DNA of 64,000 nucleotides from Gammaproteobacteria bacterium. Lineage in GTDB: Bacteria > Pseudomonadota > Gammaproteobacteria > Steroidobacterales > Steroidobacteraceae. A model generated the notes under the pieces. It did no database searches. It was not told the origin of the DNA and was given only the letters and a program-made list of their open reading frames with translations. Made by a program: the position numbers and the translations under genes. Location of the stretch: NCBI GenBank assembly GCA_003164785.1, contig PLUE01000065.1:94003-158002 (forward strand), in the 5' to 3' direction. Numbering within the stretch: position 1 is the stretch's first letter; every line of letters starts with the position of its first letter. Positions 17,224-25,537 of the stretch are shown piece by piece.

Positions 17224-19020
17224 ATGTCTCGAGTAAAAAGGATGAGTGTGGTCCCGGCGGCGGTTCTGGCGGTCTTCGCGGTGATCGTGGCAGGGTGTAA
17301 CCAAGCACCGAAATCGGCCGCGCCGAGCGTGAAGCCGCAGTCGCAGGCCAGCAAGCAGTGGGCGGAGACGGCGAATGGATTCGTCGAAGATTATTTGCGG
17401 GCCCAGCCCTTCTTCGCGGCGCAAGCCGGGCGCCACGAATTCGACGGCCAGTTGCCGGATCTGAGTGCGCATGGCATCAAGCGCGAGATATCTCGGCTGC
17501 ACGATGCCCGCCAACAGCTCGCCGCGGTCGACCCGGCGCCGCTGGAGCCGAAGGAGCGCTTCGATCGCGACTATCTGCTGAGCGTCGTCGACCGGGATCT
17601 GTTCTGGCTCGAGAAGGCGAACTTTCCAAGCACCAATCCTTATTGGTATCTCGGCAACATCGATCCCGACATGTACCTGAGCCGCAATTACGCGCCGCTC
17701 GACGTGCGCATGAAGGCGTACATCAAGTACGCGCAGGCCATCCCCAAGATGGTGACGGACATCCAGGCCAATCTGGTCGGGCCGCTGCCGAAGACCTTCG
17801 TCGAATTGGGCATTGCGGATTTCGGTGGATTCGCGGACTTCTACACCAAGGACGTGGCGCCGATATTCGCATCGGTGAATGATCCCGCCTTGCAGAAGCA
17901 GCTGGCCGACGCGGATACCAACGCGGCGGTGGCGATGGGCAATCTCAAGAACTATCTGATCGGATTGCGCAAGACCGCCACGGACAAGTTCCCATTGGGC
18001 AAGGATTTGTTCGCCGGCATGCTCGAGGATACCGAGAACGTCGACATGCCGATCGAGCAGATCGAAGCGGCGGGCCGCGCGGATTTGCAGCGCAATACGG
18101 ATGCGCTCAAAGCGGAATGCGCCACGTATCTGCCGAAGGGCACGCTCGCCGCCTGTGTGGCGAAGATGTCGGCCAACAAGCCGGCGGGCAGTCCGGTGGA
18201 GGCGGCGCGGCGGCAGTTGGTGGAGTTGAAGAAGTTCATCCAGGACCACAACGTGGTGAGCATTCCGAGCACCGAAGAGGTCTTGGTGGCGGAAGCCCCG
18301 GCGTACAACCGCTCGAACAGCGCGTTCATCCAAATCCCGGGTCCGTACGATCATGGTGTGGCATCGACTTACAACATCGCGCCGCCGGATCCGAAGTGGT
18401 CGAAAGCCGAGCAGCAGGCCTACATCCCCAGCGTGGCGACGCTGCTGTTCACCTCCGCGCACGAGGTGTGGCCGGGACATTTCCTGCAGTTCCTGCACTC
18501 GAATGCGAATCCCGACAAGCTCGAAGCGCTGTGGGTGGGCTACGCGTTCGCGGAAGGCTGGGCCCATTATTGCGAAGAGATGATGTACGAGGAGGGGCTG
18601 GGAAAGGGTGATCCCGAGAAACATATCGGTCAACTCACCGATGCGTTGCTGCGGGACGTGCGGCTGCTGTCCGCCATCGGCCTGCATACGGAGGGAATGA
18701 CCGTTGCGCAGTCGGAGAAAATGTTCAAGGAACAGGGCTTCCAGGATCCGGGCAATGCCCGCCAGCAGGCCGCGCGGGGCACCTACGATCCGGCGTATCT
18801 GAATTACACGCTGGGCAAATTGATGATACGGAAACTGCGCGCCGACTGGATCGCCAAGACCGGCGGTGGCGCGGCGCCGGCGGCGGCAGGCGACGGCGCG
18901 GCCGCGGGAGACGATCAATCGAAGTGGCATGACTTCCACGACAAGTTCTTGTCCTATGGCGGACCGCCGATTCCGTTGCTGCGCAAGGAACTGGTGGGCG
19001 ACGGCGGGGGCCTGCTCTAA
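17224..19020 (+). CDS. DUF885 family lipoprotein (putative metallopeptidase)
   Basis: A 598-residue lipoprotein: signal peptide with lipobox VAGC (Cys at residue 26 region) then the DUF885 domain. The HEVWPGH motif (413-419) and the downstream EGWAHYCEEMMYEEG segment are the presumed zinc-binding, glutamate-containing sites shared by this family with M32-like peptidases. An Ala/Gly-rich insertion (GGGAAPAAAGDGAAAGD) near residue 550 is probably a disordered loop. The ATG at 17224 follows a GGGGAGAAAT ribosome site. It lies between two internally deleted genes but is itself full length. Confidence 0.88.
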   Translation: MSRVKRMSVVPAAVLAVFAVIVAGCNQAPKSAAPSVKPQSQASKQWAETANGFVEDYLRAQPFFAAQAGRHEFDGQLPDLSAHGIKREISRLHDARQQLAAVDPAPLEPKERFDRDYLLSVVDRDLFWLEKANFPSTNPYWYLGNIDPDMYLSRNYAPLDVRMKAYIKYAQAIPKMVTDIQANLVGPLPKTFVELGIADFGGFADFYTKDVAPIFASVNDPALQKQLADADTNAAVAMGNLKNYLIGLRKTATDKFPLGKDLFAGMLEDTENVDMPIEQIEAAGRADLQRNTDALKAECATYLPKGTLAACVAKMSANKPAGSPVEAARRQLVELKKFIQDHNVVSIPSTEEVLVAEAPAYNRSNSAFIQIPGPYDHGVASTYNIAPPDPKWSKAEQQAYIPSVATLLFTSAHEVWPGHFLQFLHSNANPDKLEALWVGYAFAEGWAHYCEEMMYEEGLGKGDPEKHIGQLTDALLRDVRLLSAIGLHTEGMTVAQSEKMFKEQGFQDPGNARQQAARGTYDPAYLNYTLGKLMIRKLRADWIAKTGGGAAPAAAGDGAAAGDDQSKWHDFHDKFLSYGGPPIPLLRKELVGDGGGLL

Positions 19021-19043
19021 AGCCTGCGCGTTGACGCGAGTTG

Positions 19044-19072
19044 CCCATCCTGGTCGACCGGAACAGGATGGG
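19044..19072. repeat. Perfect 9-bp inverted repeat after DUF885 gene
   Basis: CCCATCCTG and CAGGATGGG flank an 11-base loop, 24 bases after the DUF885 stop. No T-run follows, so it is not a standard intrinsic terminator; it could be a 3' stabilising hairpin or a protein-binding palindrome. The rest of 19021-19204 is GC-rich and shows two imperfect copies of GCTAGCGCC. Confidence 0.5.
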
Positions 19073-19204
19073 CGCGGCCGGCTAGGCGCGGCCCGCGCCC
19101 TGTCGCTAGCGCCATCGGTTGCCGGTGCCGCGGGCTTGCCAGGCGCTGGTTGCGAGCGCGGTCGGTTGCTAGCGCCGTCGTTGGTGAGCGCTTACCATTG
19201 ACTC

Positions 19205-19426
19205 ATGTTCTCGCTGACAGTTTATTTCGATAGCCTCGTCGTCGTGTTGGCTGCGGGCGGGTCGGTGTGGCTGCTGAGCCTCTACAAAGGCGACGTCTGC
19301 ATCGTCGACAGTCTGTCGCCGGTGTCCGGCGTCACTTTGCTGGAAAAGGATATTGGAAAGCGCCGCCCGGCGTACGCCGAGTACATTCGCCGTACCAACG
19401 CATTCTTTCCCGGCAAGCCGAAGTGA
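19205..19426 (+). pseudogene. DUF1295 membrane enzyme reduced to its two ends
   Basis: Only 73 residues remain. Residues 1-39 match the first helix and the WLLSL..D..IVDSL start of DUF1295 (steroid 5-alpha-reductase-like) proteins, and residues 40-73 (SGVTLLEKDIGKRRPAYAEY, then IRRTNAFFPGKPK) match the very end of the same family. Family members have about 250-270 residues, so roughly 180 from the middle are missing, in frame, at the LSP/VSG junction. The lost part contains the helices and the catalytic region, so function is unlikely. The stop overlaps the GTG start of the next sulfotransferase (GTGA), so it may survive as a translational lead. Confidence 0.7.
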
Positions 19427-20904
19427 ACGACCCGGCTTCCGACCTGGCCGAAGCCTTGCTGCGGCATGCACGGCAGTTCGATCGCGAGGGTCGAATTCCG
19501 GAGGCGATCGACGCGTATCAGCGGCTCTTGCGGCACCGGCCCGGCCTGCCCAACTCGTGGTACAACCTGGCGGTGTTGCAGAGAAAGAACCGGCAATTCA
19601 AGGAGGCGCTGGCCTCCTATCAGCAGGCGCTCGCTTGCGAGATCGATCGTCCCGAGGAGGTGCATCTGAACCGCGGTGTCATCTACGCCGATCATCTGCG
19701 CGACGACCCGGCGGCGGAACGGGAATTGTTGGCCGCTCTCGAGCGCAATGCCGACTACGTCCCGGCGCTGCTCAATCTCGGCAATCTTCACGAGGACAGG
19801 GGTGAGCGGGAGCCGGCTCGAACGGCGTATGAGCGGGCGCTGGCGATCGATCCTCGCTGCTTCCTGGCGCTGGCGCGTCGCGCCAACCTCGAGCGGTTCG
19901 ATGACCCGGATGATCCGCTGATCGCGCGTCTGCGCTGCGCACTCGCCGATCCGGGGGCGGGCGCGGCGGAGCGCGCCGACCTGGGGTTTGCGCTGGGCCG
20001 GGCGCTCGATGAATGTGGATGTCACGCCGCCGCCTTCGATGCCTATGCTCAGGCCAATCGCGATGGCCGCGATGGCGCCGGTCCGGGCTTTGTTCCCTAC
20101 GACCGAGCATCGTTCGAGCGGCTGGTGGACCGGCTGATCGCCGCCTTCCCGCTCGATGCGTCGACAGAGCCGTCGAGGGAGCGGGCCCACTCCGCGCCGT
20201 GGCCCTTGTTCATCTGCGGAATGTTTCGCTCGGGGTCGACGCTGACCGAGCACATTCTGGCCGGACACCCGCGGGTTGTTGCCGGCGGCGAACTCGACAT
20301 CCTGCCGCAGTTGCTGCGCCGAGAACTGGCGCCGTTCCCGGACTCGATGGCCTGCGCGTCATCGCAGCAGCTGCAGGCGGTCGGCGCCCGGTATCTCGAT
20401 GCCCTTGCCGAACTCTTCCCGAACGCGGAATTCGTCACCGACAAGCGGCCGGACAATTTCCTGAACATTGGGCTCATCAAACGTCTGTTTCCGGAGGCGC
20501 GCATCGTGCACACGACGCGCGATCCGCTCGACAACTGCCTGTCGGTGTTCTTTTTGCATCTCGATCCCGGCATGAGCTACGCGTTCGACCTCACGGACAC
20601 TGGGCATTATTACCGTCAGTACCAGCGGCTGATGACGCACTGGAAGGCGCTGTACGGCGCGGATATCGTCGATGTGCCCTACGACGCCCTGGTCAAGGAT
20701 CCGCGGCGGTGGGCGGAAGATCTTTTATCGCGACTCGGATTTGCCTGGGACGACCGGTGTTTGGGCGCCCCCGATGCGCCACGCAGCGTCAAAACCGCCA
20801 GCGTATGGCAGGTTCGCGAGCCGTTGCACGCTCGCTCGTCGGGCCGCGCGCGACACTATGCGCAGCAAATCGCTTCCCTGGCGGGTTACTTCGTGCTGCC
20901 GTAA
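19423..20904 (+). CDS. TPR-sulfotransferase A
   Basis: A 493-residue cytoplasmic protein: TPR repeats over about residues 5-180 (NSWYNLAVLQRKNRQFKEAL, ALLNLGNLHEDRGEREPA), then a PAPS-dependent sulfotransferase domain (Sulfotransfer_3 type). The 5'-phosphosulfate loop is GMFRSGST at 266-273 and the 3'-phosphate loop is VHTTRDPLDNCLSVF. Such proteins move sulfate from PAPS to a protein or small molecule; the TPRs probably hold the target. The GTG start overlaps the preceding remnant; a frame extending upstream was rejected as it lies in that gene. The 3' end overlaps the opposite-strand small secreted gene by 19 bp. Confidence 0.87.
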   Translation: MNDPASDLAEALLRHARQFDREGRIPEAIDAYQRLLRHRPGLPNSWYNLAVLQRKNRQFKEALASYQQALACEIDRPEEVHLNRGVIYADHLRDDPAAERELLAALERNADYVPALLNLGNLHEDRGEREPARTAYERALAIDPRCFLALARRANLERFDDPDDPLIARLRCALADPGAGAAERADLGFALGRALDECGCHAAAFDAYAQANRDGRDGAGPGFVPYDRASFERLVDRLIAAFPLDASTEPSRERAHSAPWPLFICGMFRSGSTLTEHILAGHPRVVAGGELDILPQLLRRELAPFPDSMACASSQQLQAVGARYLDALAELFPNAEFVTDKRPDNFLNIGLIKRLFPEARIVHTTRDPLDNCLSVFFLHLDPGMSYAFDLTDTGHYYRQYQRLMTHWKALYGADIVDVPYDALVKDPRRWAEDLLSRLGFAWDDRCLGAPDAPRSVKTASVWQVREPLHARSSGRARHYAQQIASLAGYFVLP

Positions 20905-21227
20905 TTGCCGCCGCCGCGCGTGATCGCGTCGCGCTGCGCCTGGCGCTGCTCCAGCAGGGCTTGCAGTTGATTTTCATCGACGCACTTCTTGGTCTTGAAG
21001 CGACTGCCGATGTCCGCGTCTTCCCAGCAAAACACGGTCACGCCCTTGCGTACTTCGGGCTTGACGCCGAGGTCGCGTGCCTTTTTCAACATCTCGGGCG
21101 ACGGAGCCGGCGGGGTCGCCGGTGTGGCATCCGATTTCGCATCGGTGGGTTGGTCCGCCTGGGCAAGGCCCGTACCTGCGACGAGTGCGCCGATCAACAC
21201 GATGGATCGAAGGATTGCAGTTGACAT
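20886..21227 (-). CDS. Small secreted protein with paired cysteines
   Basis: A 113-residue exported protein: signal peptide (MSTAILRSIVLIGALVAGTG, cleavage near AQA), a Thr/Ala/Pro linker, then a conserved-looking segment VTVFCWEDADIGSRFKTKKC with two Cys likely disulfide bonded, and a Gln/Arg-rich tail. I do not recognise a family. The ATG has a GGAGG site 5 bases upstream. It lies 38 bp downstream of sulfotransferase B on the same strand and may be co-transcribed, making it a candidate substrate or partner. Confidence 0.65.
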   Translation of the reverse strand: MSTAILRSIVLIGALVAGTGLAQADQPTDAKSDATPATPPAPSPEMLKKARDLGVKPEVRKGVTVFCWEDADIGSRFKTKKCVDENQLQALLEQRQAQRDAITRGGGNYGSTK

Positions 21228-21265
21228 GAAGCCTCCCGGTCTCTCCTGACTGAATAACATCAGCA

Positions 21266-22318
21266 TTATGGACCGGGGCCGGCGGCAAAAGCCCACGCGG
21301 CTCGAATATCCTTGTGGTGGACGGCGGCGCGCTCGAGCCACGCCAGGCCGCGGCGGATCTCGGCGCCATGATCGGCGCGTGCCGCGGCCAGAACCTCACG
21401 TCGCAGTTGGGCATCGTAGGCGTGCTCCGGCCCTTTGGAGTAGCGGAACCGGATGGGCCCATTCAAGATCCGGGCGACTTCGGCGGCTGTGGTGGCAATG
21501 CCGAAATGCCGCAGAGCCGAAAACAACTGCGGCGCAGGATCGAGGAGGAAAGCGTCAAAATCCATGCGCAGGACGTGTTCCGGCGCAACGCGTGCCGCCT
21601 GCGCCAGACCGGTCATCTCGCAGGCCCAGCCGAGCGCCAGCGTTTCGCCCTCGCTGAGCGATTCGGTTTGCCAGTCCTGATGTCCCAGGCGCTTGCGCAG
21701 GCGCGCCGCGCGGCCCGGCGTCAACAAAGCCGCTTCGCGCCGGGAGTTGGCTCCGCCCAGAATGGTGGCGATATAGCTTTCCGGGGAGACCAGCATGAGC
21801 AACGCTTTCGGTGCGGAGGGTCGCGCCATGAGGTCGGCCGCGATCTCGGACACGAAGCTGGTGGCCTTCACCACGGCCACCTGATCGGGATCGAAGGTGC
21901 GCGACAGGAGTTTCAACGAATTCCTCAGCCGGGCGGAATGACCTTCGGCGCTTTCCGCGGGCGCCCCCCCGGGTTCGCCGGTCGTCTTGGCCAACGTGCG
22001 CAGGATCAGCGGCTCGCGCAGCGCGAACGTGGCTGGATGATCACCCAGGAGACGGGAGATCAGCGTCGAGCCGACATGACCGATGTGGAAGATGAAATGA
22101 CAGGTCTCGGCGAGGGCGGCCGCTTCGATCGCCGCGGTCACGTCGGGCCAGGGAACCAGGCTGAAGCTCGTCTGCGGGCCGAGGACTCGCTCATCGAGAA
22201 AGCTCGCCGACTCGTAATCGGCACGACTCAAGCGGATGAATTTGACCGCGTTGCCGGCAACGTTCAGCGCGTGCGGGAAGAGTTCCGGGGATCGTATCGC
22301 GTCGGCCAGACTGGTCAT
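21266..22318 (-). CDS. Sulfotransferase-like protein B (no TPR)
   Basis: About 350 residues. The segment FIFHIGHVGSTLISRLLGDH near residues 76-92 has the place and shape of a sulfotransferase PAPS loop, but the usual PRSGTT is replaced by GHVGST. A second feature, QVAVVKATSFVSEIAADLM, matches the next strand-helix. It lacks TPRs. The ATG at 22318 is used; TTG at 22339 would add 7 residues. It is divergent from the PKHD oxygenase with 67 bp between starts, and the small secreted protein lies just downstream. Confidence 0.65.
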   Translation of the reverse strand: MTSLADAIRSPELFPHALNVAGNAVKFIRLSRADYESASFLDERVLGPQTSFSLVPWPDVTAAIEAAALAETCHFIFHIGHVGSTLISRLLGDHPATFALREPLILRTLAKTTGEPGGAPAESAEGHSARLRNSLKLLSRTFDPDQVAVVKATSFVSEIAADLMARPSAPKALLMLVSPESYIATILGGANSRREAALLTPGRAARLRKRLGHQDWQTESLSEGETLALGWACEMTGLAQAARVAPEHVLRMDFDAFLLDPAPQLFSALRHFGIATTAAEVARILNGPIRFRYSKGPEHAYDAQLRREVLAAARADHGAEIRRGLAWLERAAVHHKDIRAAWAFAAGPGP

Positions 22319-22385
22319 CGAGGTCCGCTCAAGGGGCAAGACACTCGTCTATACTAGCGGTTTCACCGGATTCATAGGGCCGCCG

Positions 22386-23048
22386 ATGTTCCTGCAAATC
22401 GAGAATTTTTTGACCGTCGCCGAGGTCAAAGCCATTTCCGACCTGTCGCTGCAGGCGAAATTCATCGACGGCAGGCGCTCGAATCCGCACAACATGACCA
22501 AACACAATGTCATCGGCGAGCCCACGGACGCGGCTGCGCAGCAGGCGGCGCAAATCGCGCTGGCCGCCTTGCAGCGCAACGAGGCGGCCCGCGATTTTGC
22601 CTTTCCGCAACGCATCGCCATCCCCGTCCTGACGCGCTATGACACCGGCATGACCTATGGCGCGCACATCGATGCGGCGTTCCTGCCGGTTGCCGAGCGG
22701 CCGATGCGATCGGACGTTTCCTGCACCATGTTCGTGTCGGACCCGGCGGCCTACCAGGGCGGCGAGCTGGTGGTCTATCTGGGTTCGGAGGAGGTGCGGA
22801 TCAAGGGTCAGGCGGGCCACGCGGTGTTCTACGCCTCCACGGCGGTGCATGGAGTGGCGCCCGTGACCTCGGGCGAGCGTCTGGTGATGATCGCGTTCAT
22901 CGAGAGCCAGATTCCAGATCCCGCGCAGCGGGATCTGCTCTATTCGCTCAACGAGGTGCGGGCGGCGGAGGGCCTCAAAATGGACTGGCGCAGCCGGACC
23001 CGCCTCGAGTACGTGAGTTCGAATCTCCAGCGCATGTGGTCCCGATAG
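22386..23048 (+). CDS. PKHD-type Fe(II)/2OG hydroxylase (PiuC-like)
   Basis: A 220-residue iron-dependent dioxygenase, close to the PiuC/PKHD family size (about 225). Iron ligands are visible as His94, Asp96 (GAHIDAAF) and His155 (TAVHGVAPV), with Arg165 for 2-oxoglutarate. The FLTVAEVKAI N-terminus is typical. These enzymes hydroxylate proteins or metabolites; the real substrate is unknown. It is separated by 3 bases from TPR-sulfotransferase C, so the two are almost surely co-translated. A TATACT box at 22351 is a candidate -10 element. Confidence 0.9.
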   Translation: MFLQIENFLTVAEVKAISDLSLQAKFIDGRRSNPHNMTKHNVIGEPTDAAAQQAAQIALAALQRNEAARDFAFPQRIAIPVLTRYDTGMTYGAHIDAAFLPVAERPMRSDVSCTMFVSDPAAYQGGELVVYLGSEEVRIKGQAGHAVFYASTAVHGVAPVTSGERLVMIAFIESQIPDPAQRDLLYSLNEVRAAEGLKMDWRSRTRLEYVSSNLQRMWSR

Positions 23049-23051
23049 CTT

Positions 23052-24698
23052 TTGGCGCGCGATTCGACCGTCGATCACGCCACGCTGCGCCTCATCCATC
23101 AAACGGCGCAGGCGGGTAACCGCGGCGAGGCCGTCGTGCTGGCGGAAGCGGCGCTTGCCGACGGCCTCGAACACCCGCTGCTCTTCAATCTGGTAGCGCT
23201 GAAGCTCGAGGAGCAGGGCCAACTCCTCGACGCGGCGGCTCTGCTCGAGCGCGCCGTCGTCATCGCGCCGAGCGACATCGGCGTGCGCAATGCGCTCGGC
23301 TTGGTTTGGTTGCGGCTCGATCGGCCCGCCGATGCCCTGATGCAGTTCACCGCCTTGCTGCGGTTGAATGCCTCGTTGCCGTTCGCGCACGCCAGTCTCG
23401 GAAATACCTTTTTCGCGCTCGGTCTGATCGCGGAGGCGGAGGCGAGTTACCGGCAGGCGCTCCAATTGGACGCGAATCACGGCGTGGCGCTCGCGGGCCT
23501 CGCGCACCTGGCGAGCAGTCGCGGCGCCTACGCGGATGCGCGCGCATGGGCGCAGAGTTCGCTGGCCGTTCTGCCGGGATTTCCGGACGCGGTCATGAGT
23601 CTCGCGGCCGCCGATCTGGGTGAGCGGCGCGTGGCGGCAGCCGAGGAGGGGGTTCGCAGCCTGCTCGAGGACGGCCGCCTGACGCCGCTCGAGCGCGCGT
23701 ATGCCAACGGCTTGCTGGGCGACATCCTCGATGCCAAGGGCTACACCGACGCTGCATTCGCCGCGTATGCGCTGTGCAACGGGGAGCTGCGCGAACTGTA
23801 CGCGGGACGCTTTTCGGGCACGGGAAACGCGTTCACCTTCGTGCGTGCCATGATTCGTCATGTCGACCGGGCGCCGCCGGTCGCCCCGCGGCCCGTCGCG
23901 CCGTCGTCGGAACCGAGGCCGGATACCCGGCGGACGGGCGCCGCGGGGCACGTGTTCCTGCTCGGGTTTCCGCGCTCGGGCACCACGCTGCTGGAGGTCA
24001 TTCTCGAGGGCCATCCGAACGTGGTCAGTCTGGAGGAGAACGAATCCCTGATCGACACGGTACAGGAGTTCATGCAGCGGCCGGCGGATCTGGACCGGCT
24101 GGCGAGCGCTTCTCCCGCAACGCTCGAGCGTTTGCGGGCGGCCTATTGGCGGCATGTGTCGGCCGTGGGCATCGATGTATTCGGCAAGATGTTCGTGGAC
24201 AAGAATCCGCTCAACACGTTGAAGTTGCCGCTGATCGCCCGGCTGTTTCCGGACGCGAAAATTCTGTTCGCCTGCCGGGATCCGCGCGACATCGTCCTCA
24301 GCTGCTTTCGGCACCGCTTCAAGATGAGTGCGCCGATCTATGAGCTGTTGAGCATCGAGGGCGCCGCCGCGTACTACGATGCGGTCATGCAGTTGACCGT
24401 GCGATACTCCAGCTCATTTCCGCTGGAAACATGCCTGATACGCCATGAGGACGTGGTGACCGATTTCAGGCGGGAGATGAAGCGCATCTGCGACTTTCTC
24501 GCGATCGAATGGGACCCGGCGATGGCGGATTTCGCGCTGCGCACCCAGCATCGCGAATCGCTGACGCCGAGCACCGCCCAGCTGGTCAAGGGATTGAGCA
24601 CGGAGGGCCTCGGGCAATGGCGGCGTTATCGTCCGCAGATGGAACCCGTGCTGGCGATGCTGCAGCCGTGGGTTACGCGTTTCTACTACGAAGACTGA
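23052..24698 (+). CDS. TPR-sulfotransferase C
   Basis: A 548-residue protein with TPR repeats over the first 250 residues (ADALMQFTALLRLNASLPFA, LIAEAEASYRQALQLDANHG) and a sulfotransferase domain with the PAPS loop GFPRSGTT at 305-312 and the LFACRDPRDIVLSCF 3'-phosphate site. TTG at 23052 is the first in-frame start, 3 bases after the hydroxylase stop. The operon PKHD hydroxylase-sulfotransferase suggests that one target is both hydroxylated and sulfated. The last codons lie in a 21-bp tandem duplication. Confidence 0.86.
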   Translation: MARDSTVDHATLRLIHQTAQAGNRGEAVVLAEAALADGLEHPLLFNLVALKLEEQGQLLDAAALLERAVVIAPSDIGVRNALGLVWLRLDRPADALMQFTALLRLNASLPFAHASLGNTFFALGLIAEAEASYRQALQLDANHGVALAGLAHLASSRGAYADARAWAQSSLAVLPGFPDAVMSLAAADLGERRVAAAEEGVRSLLEDGRLTPLERAYANGLLGDILDAKGYTDAAFAAYALCNGELRELYAGRFSGTGNAFTFVRAMIRHVDRAPPVAPRPVAPSSEPRPDTRRTGAAGHVFLLGFPRSGTTLLEVILEGHPNVVSLEENESLIDTVQEFMQRPADLDRLASASPATLERLRAAYWRHVSAVGIDVFGKMFVDKNPLNTLKLPLIARLFPDAKILFACRDPRDIVLSCFRHRFKMSAPIYELLSIEGAAAYYDAVMQLTVRYSSSFPLETCLIRHEDVVTDFRREMKRICDFLAIEWDPAMADFALRTQHRESLTPSTAQLVKGLSTEGLGQWRRYRPQMEPVLAMLQPWVTRFYYED

Positions 24699-24731
24699 GG
24701 CCGCAGCGAATCAGACTGAGGCCGCAGCGAA
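24692..24731. repeat. Two 19-bp direct repeats duplicating a stop codon
   Basis: The 19-mer beginning AGACTGAGGCC occurs exactly at 24692-24710 and 24713-24731, a period of 21 bp. The first copy carries the last Asp and the TGA of sulfotransferase C; the second repeats that TGA in the same frame, giving a back-up stop 7 codons on. It looks like a recent slippage duplication. Confidence 0.75.
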
Positions 24732-24749
24732 GACTCGCGCTCGCGCGAT

Positions 24750-25418
24750 TCACGCGGGATCCGGCAGGTTGAACCAGCAGTTGAAGGCGATGGTCACGCG
24801 CTCTCCCTCGCCTTCGAAGGGTTTGACGTCATGCAACACCCAGGAGGGGAACATCACGAGCTGGCCTGCTTCGAGCGACAGGCTGGCAACCTGATAGCCG
24901 TACGGCAGCTTCATCTTGTCGTTGCCGGCATCCAGATGCATCGCACTCATGATGGTCGGATTGACGAAGGTCAGGCGCCCGCTGTCCTTCTTGGCGGCGT
25001 CGTGCTTCCCCGGGTCCACGCAATAGACCCCACTCCACGAGGCATTGGGGTGGTTGTGCAGCCCGAAAAAGCCACCACGTCGCGTCACGTGGAACCAGCA
25101 GTCGTTGTAAATTTGCAGGCGGTGCAGGGTCGGCACGTCGTAGCCGTTGAGACGCCCGATCAAGGCCAGCAGCTGATCCCAGCAAAACACCTTCAGTTCC
25201 TGCACCGCCGGATCGGCCGCGCGGAACAGATTGAAATGACTCTCGAACAAGGGGGCGTTGCGCTGGGTGAGCGGCCGGGGATTGGCCGCGGAACCGCTCT
25301 GTTCCTGCGCCAGGATGAAACGTTTCAGGGCGACATTGAGGTTCTCGTGCGCCGGAAACCGGCTGAACGTGAACGGCACGGCAAACATGTTGATGAGTTC
25401 GGGTGGCTGCAGCTGCAT
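24750..25418 (-). CDS. 2OG-Fe(II) oxygenase (2OG-FeII_Oxy_5 type)
   Basis: A 222-residue protein of the putative 2OG-Fe(II) oxygenase family (TIGR02466/PF13759). The LHNHPNASWSGVYCVDP block holds candidate iron ligands (His121, His123), and the later FPSWVLHDVKPF with His196 plus GERVTIAFN with an Arg complete the site. Family members often sit in TPR-enzyme clusters. The ATG at 25418 has a GAGGA site upstream; the open frame continues further to 25913 without recognisable sequence. It converges on sulfotransferase C and is divergent from the TPR-AspH gene. Confidence 0.85.
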   Translation of the reverse strand: MQLQPPELINMFAVPFTFSRFPAHENLNVALKRFILAQEQSGSAANPRPLTQRNAPLFESHFNLFRAADPAVQELKVFCWDQLLALIGRLNGYDVPTLHRLQIYNDCWFHVTRRGGFFGLHNHPNASWSGVYCVDPGKHDAAKKDSGRLTFVNPTIMSAMHLDAGNDKMKLPYGYQVASLSLEAGQLVMFPSWVLHDVKPFEGEGERVTIAFNCWFNLPDPA

Positions 25419-25537
25419 GGTTTCCTCGAATGACCCGTCCGACGAATGACCCGTTCGGCGGGCCGCGTCGGGGATTGTAGCCACCTTAGGCGCGTGACGG
25501 AGCCAGGGTATACTCCGGTGATGCACGCGGGAACCAG

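Noticed and set aside
16942..18939. 665-codon minus-strand frame opposite the DUF885 gene
   Set aside because: Low-complexity composition and no family motif, while the plus strand has a signal peptide and HEVWPGH.
22329..24314. 661-codon minus-strand frame opposite PKHD hydroxylase and sulfotransferase C
   Set aside because: It crosses two well-supported genes and has no recognisable domain.
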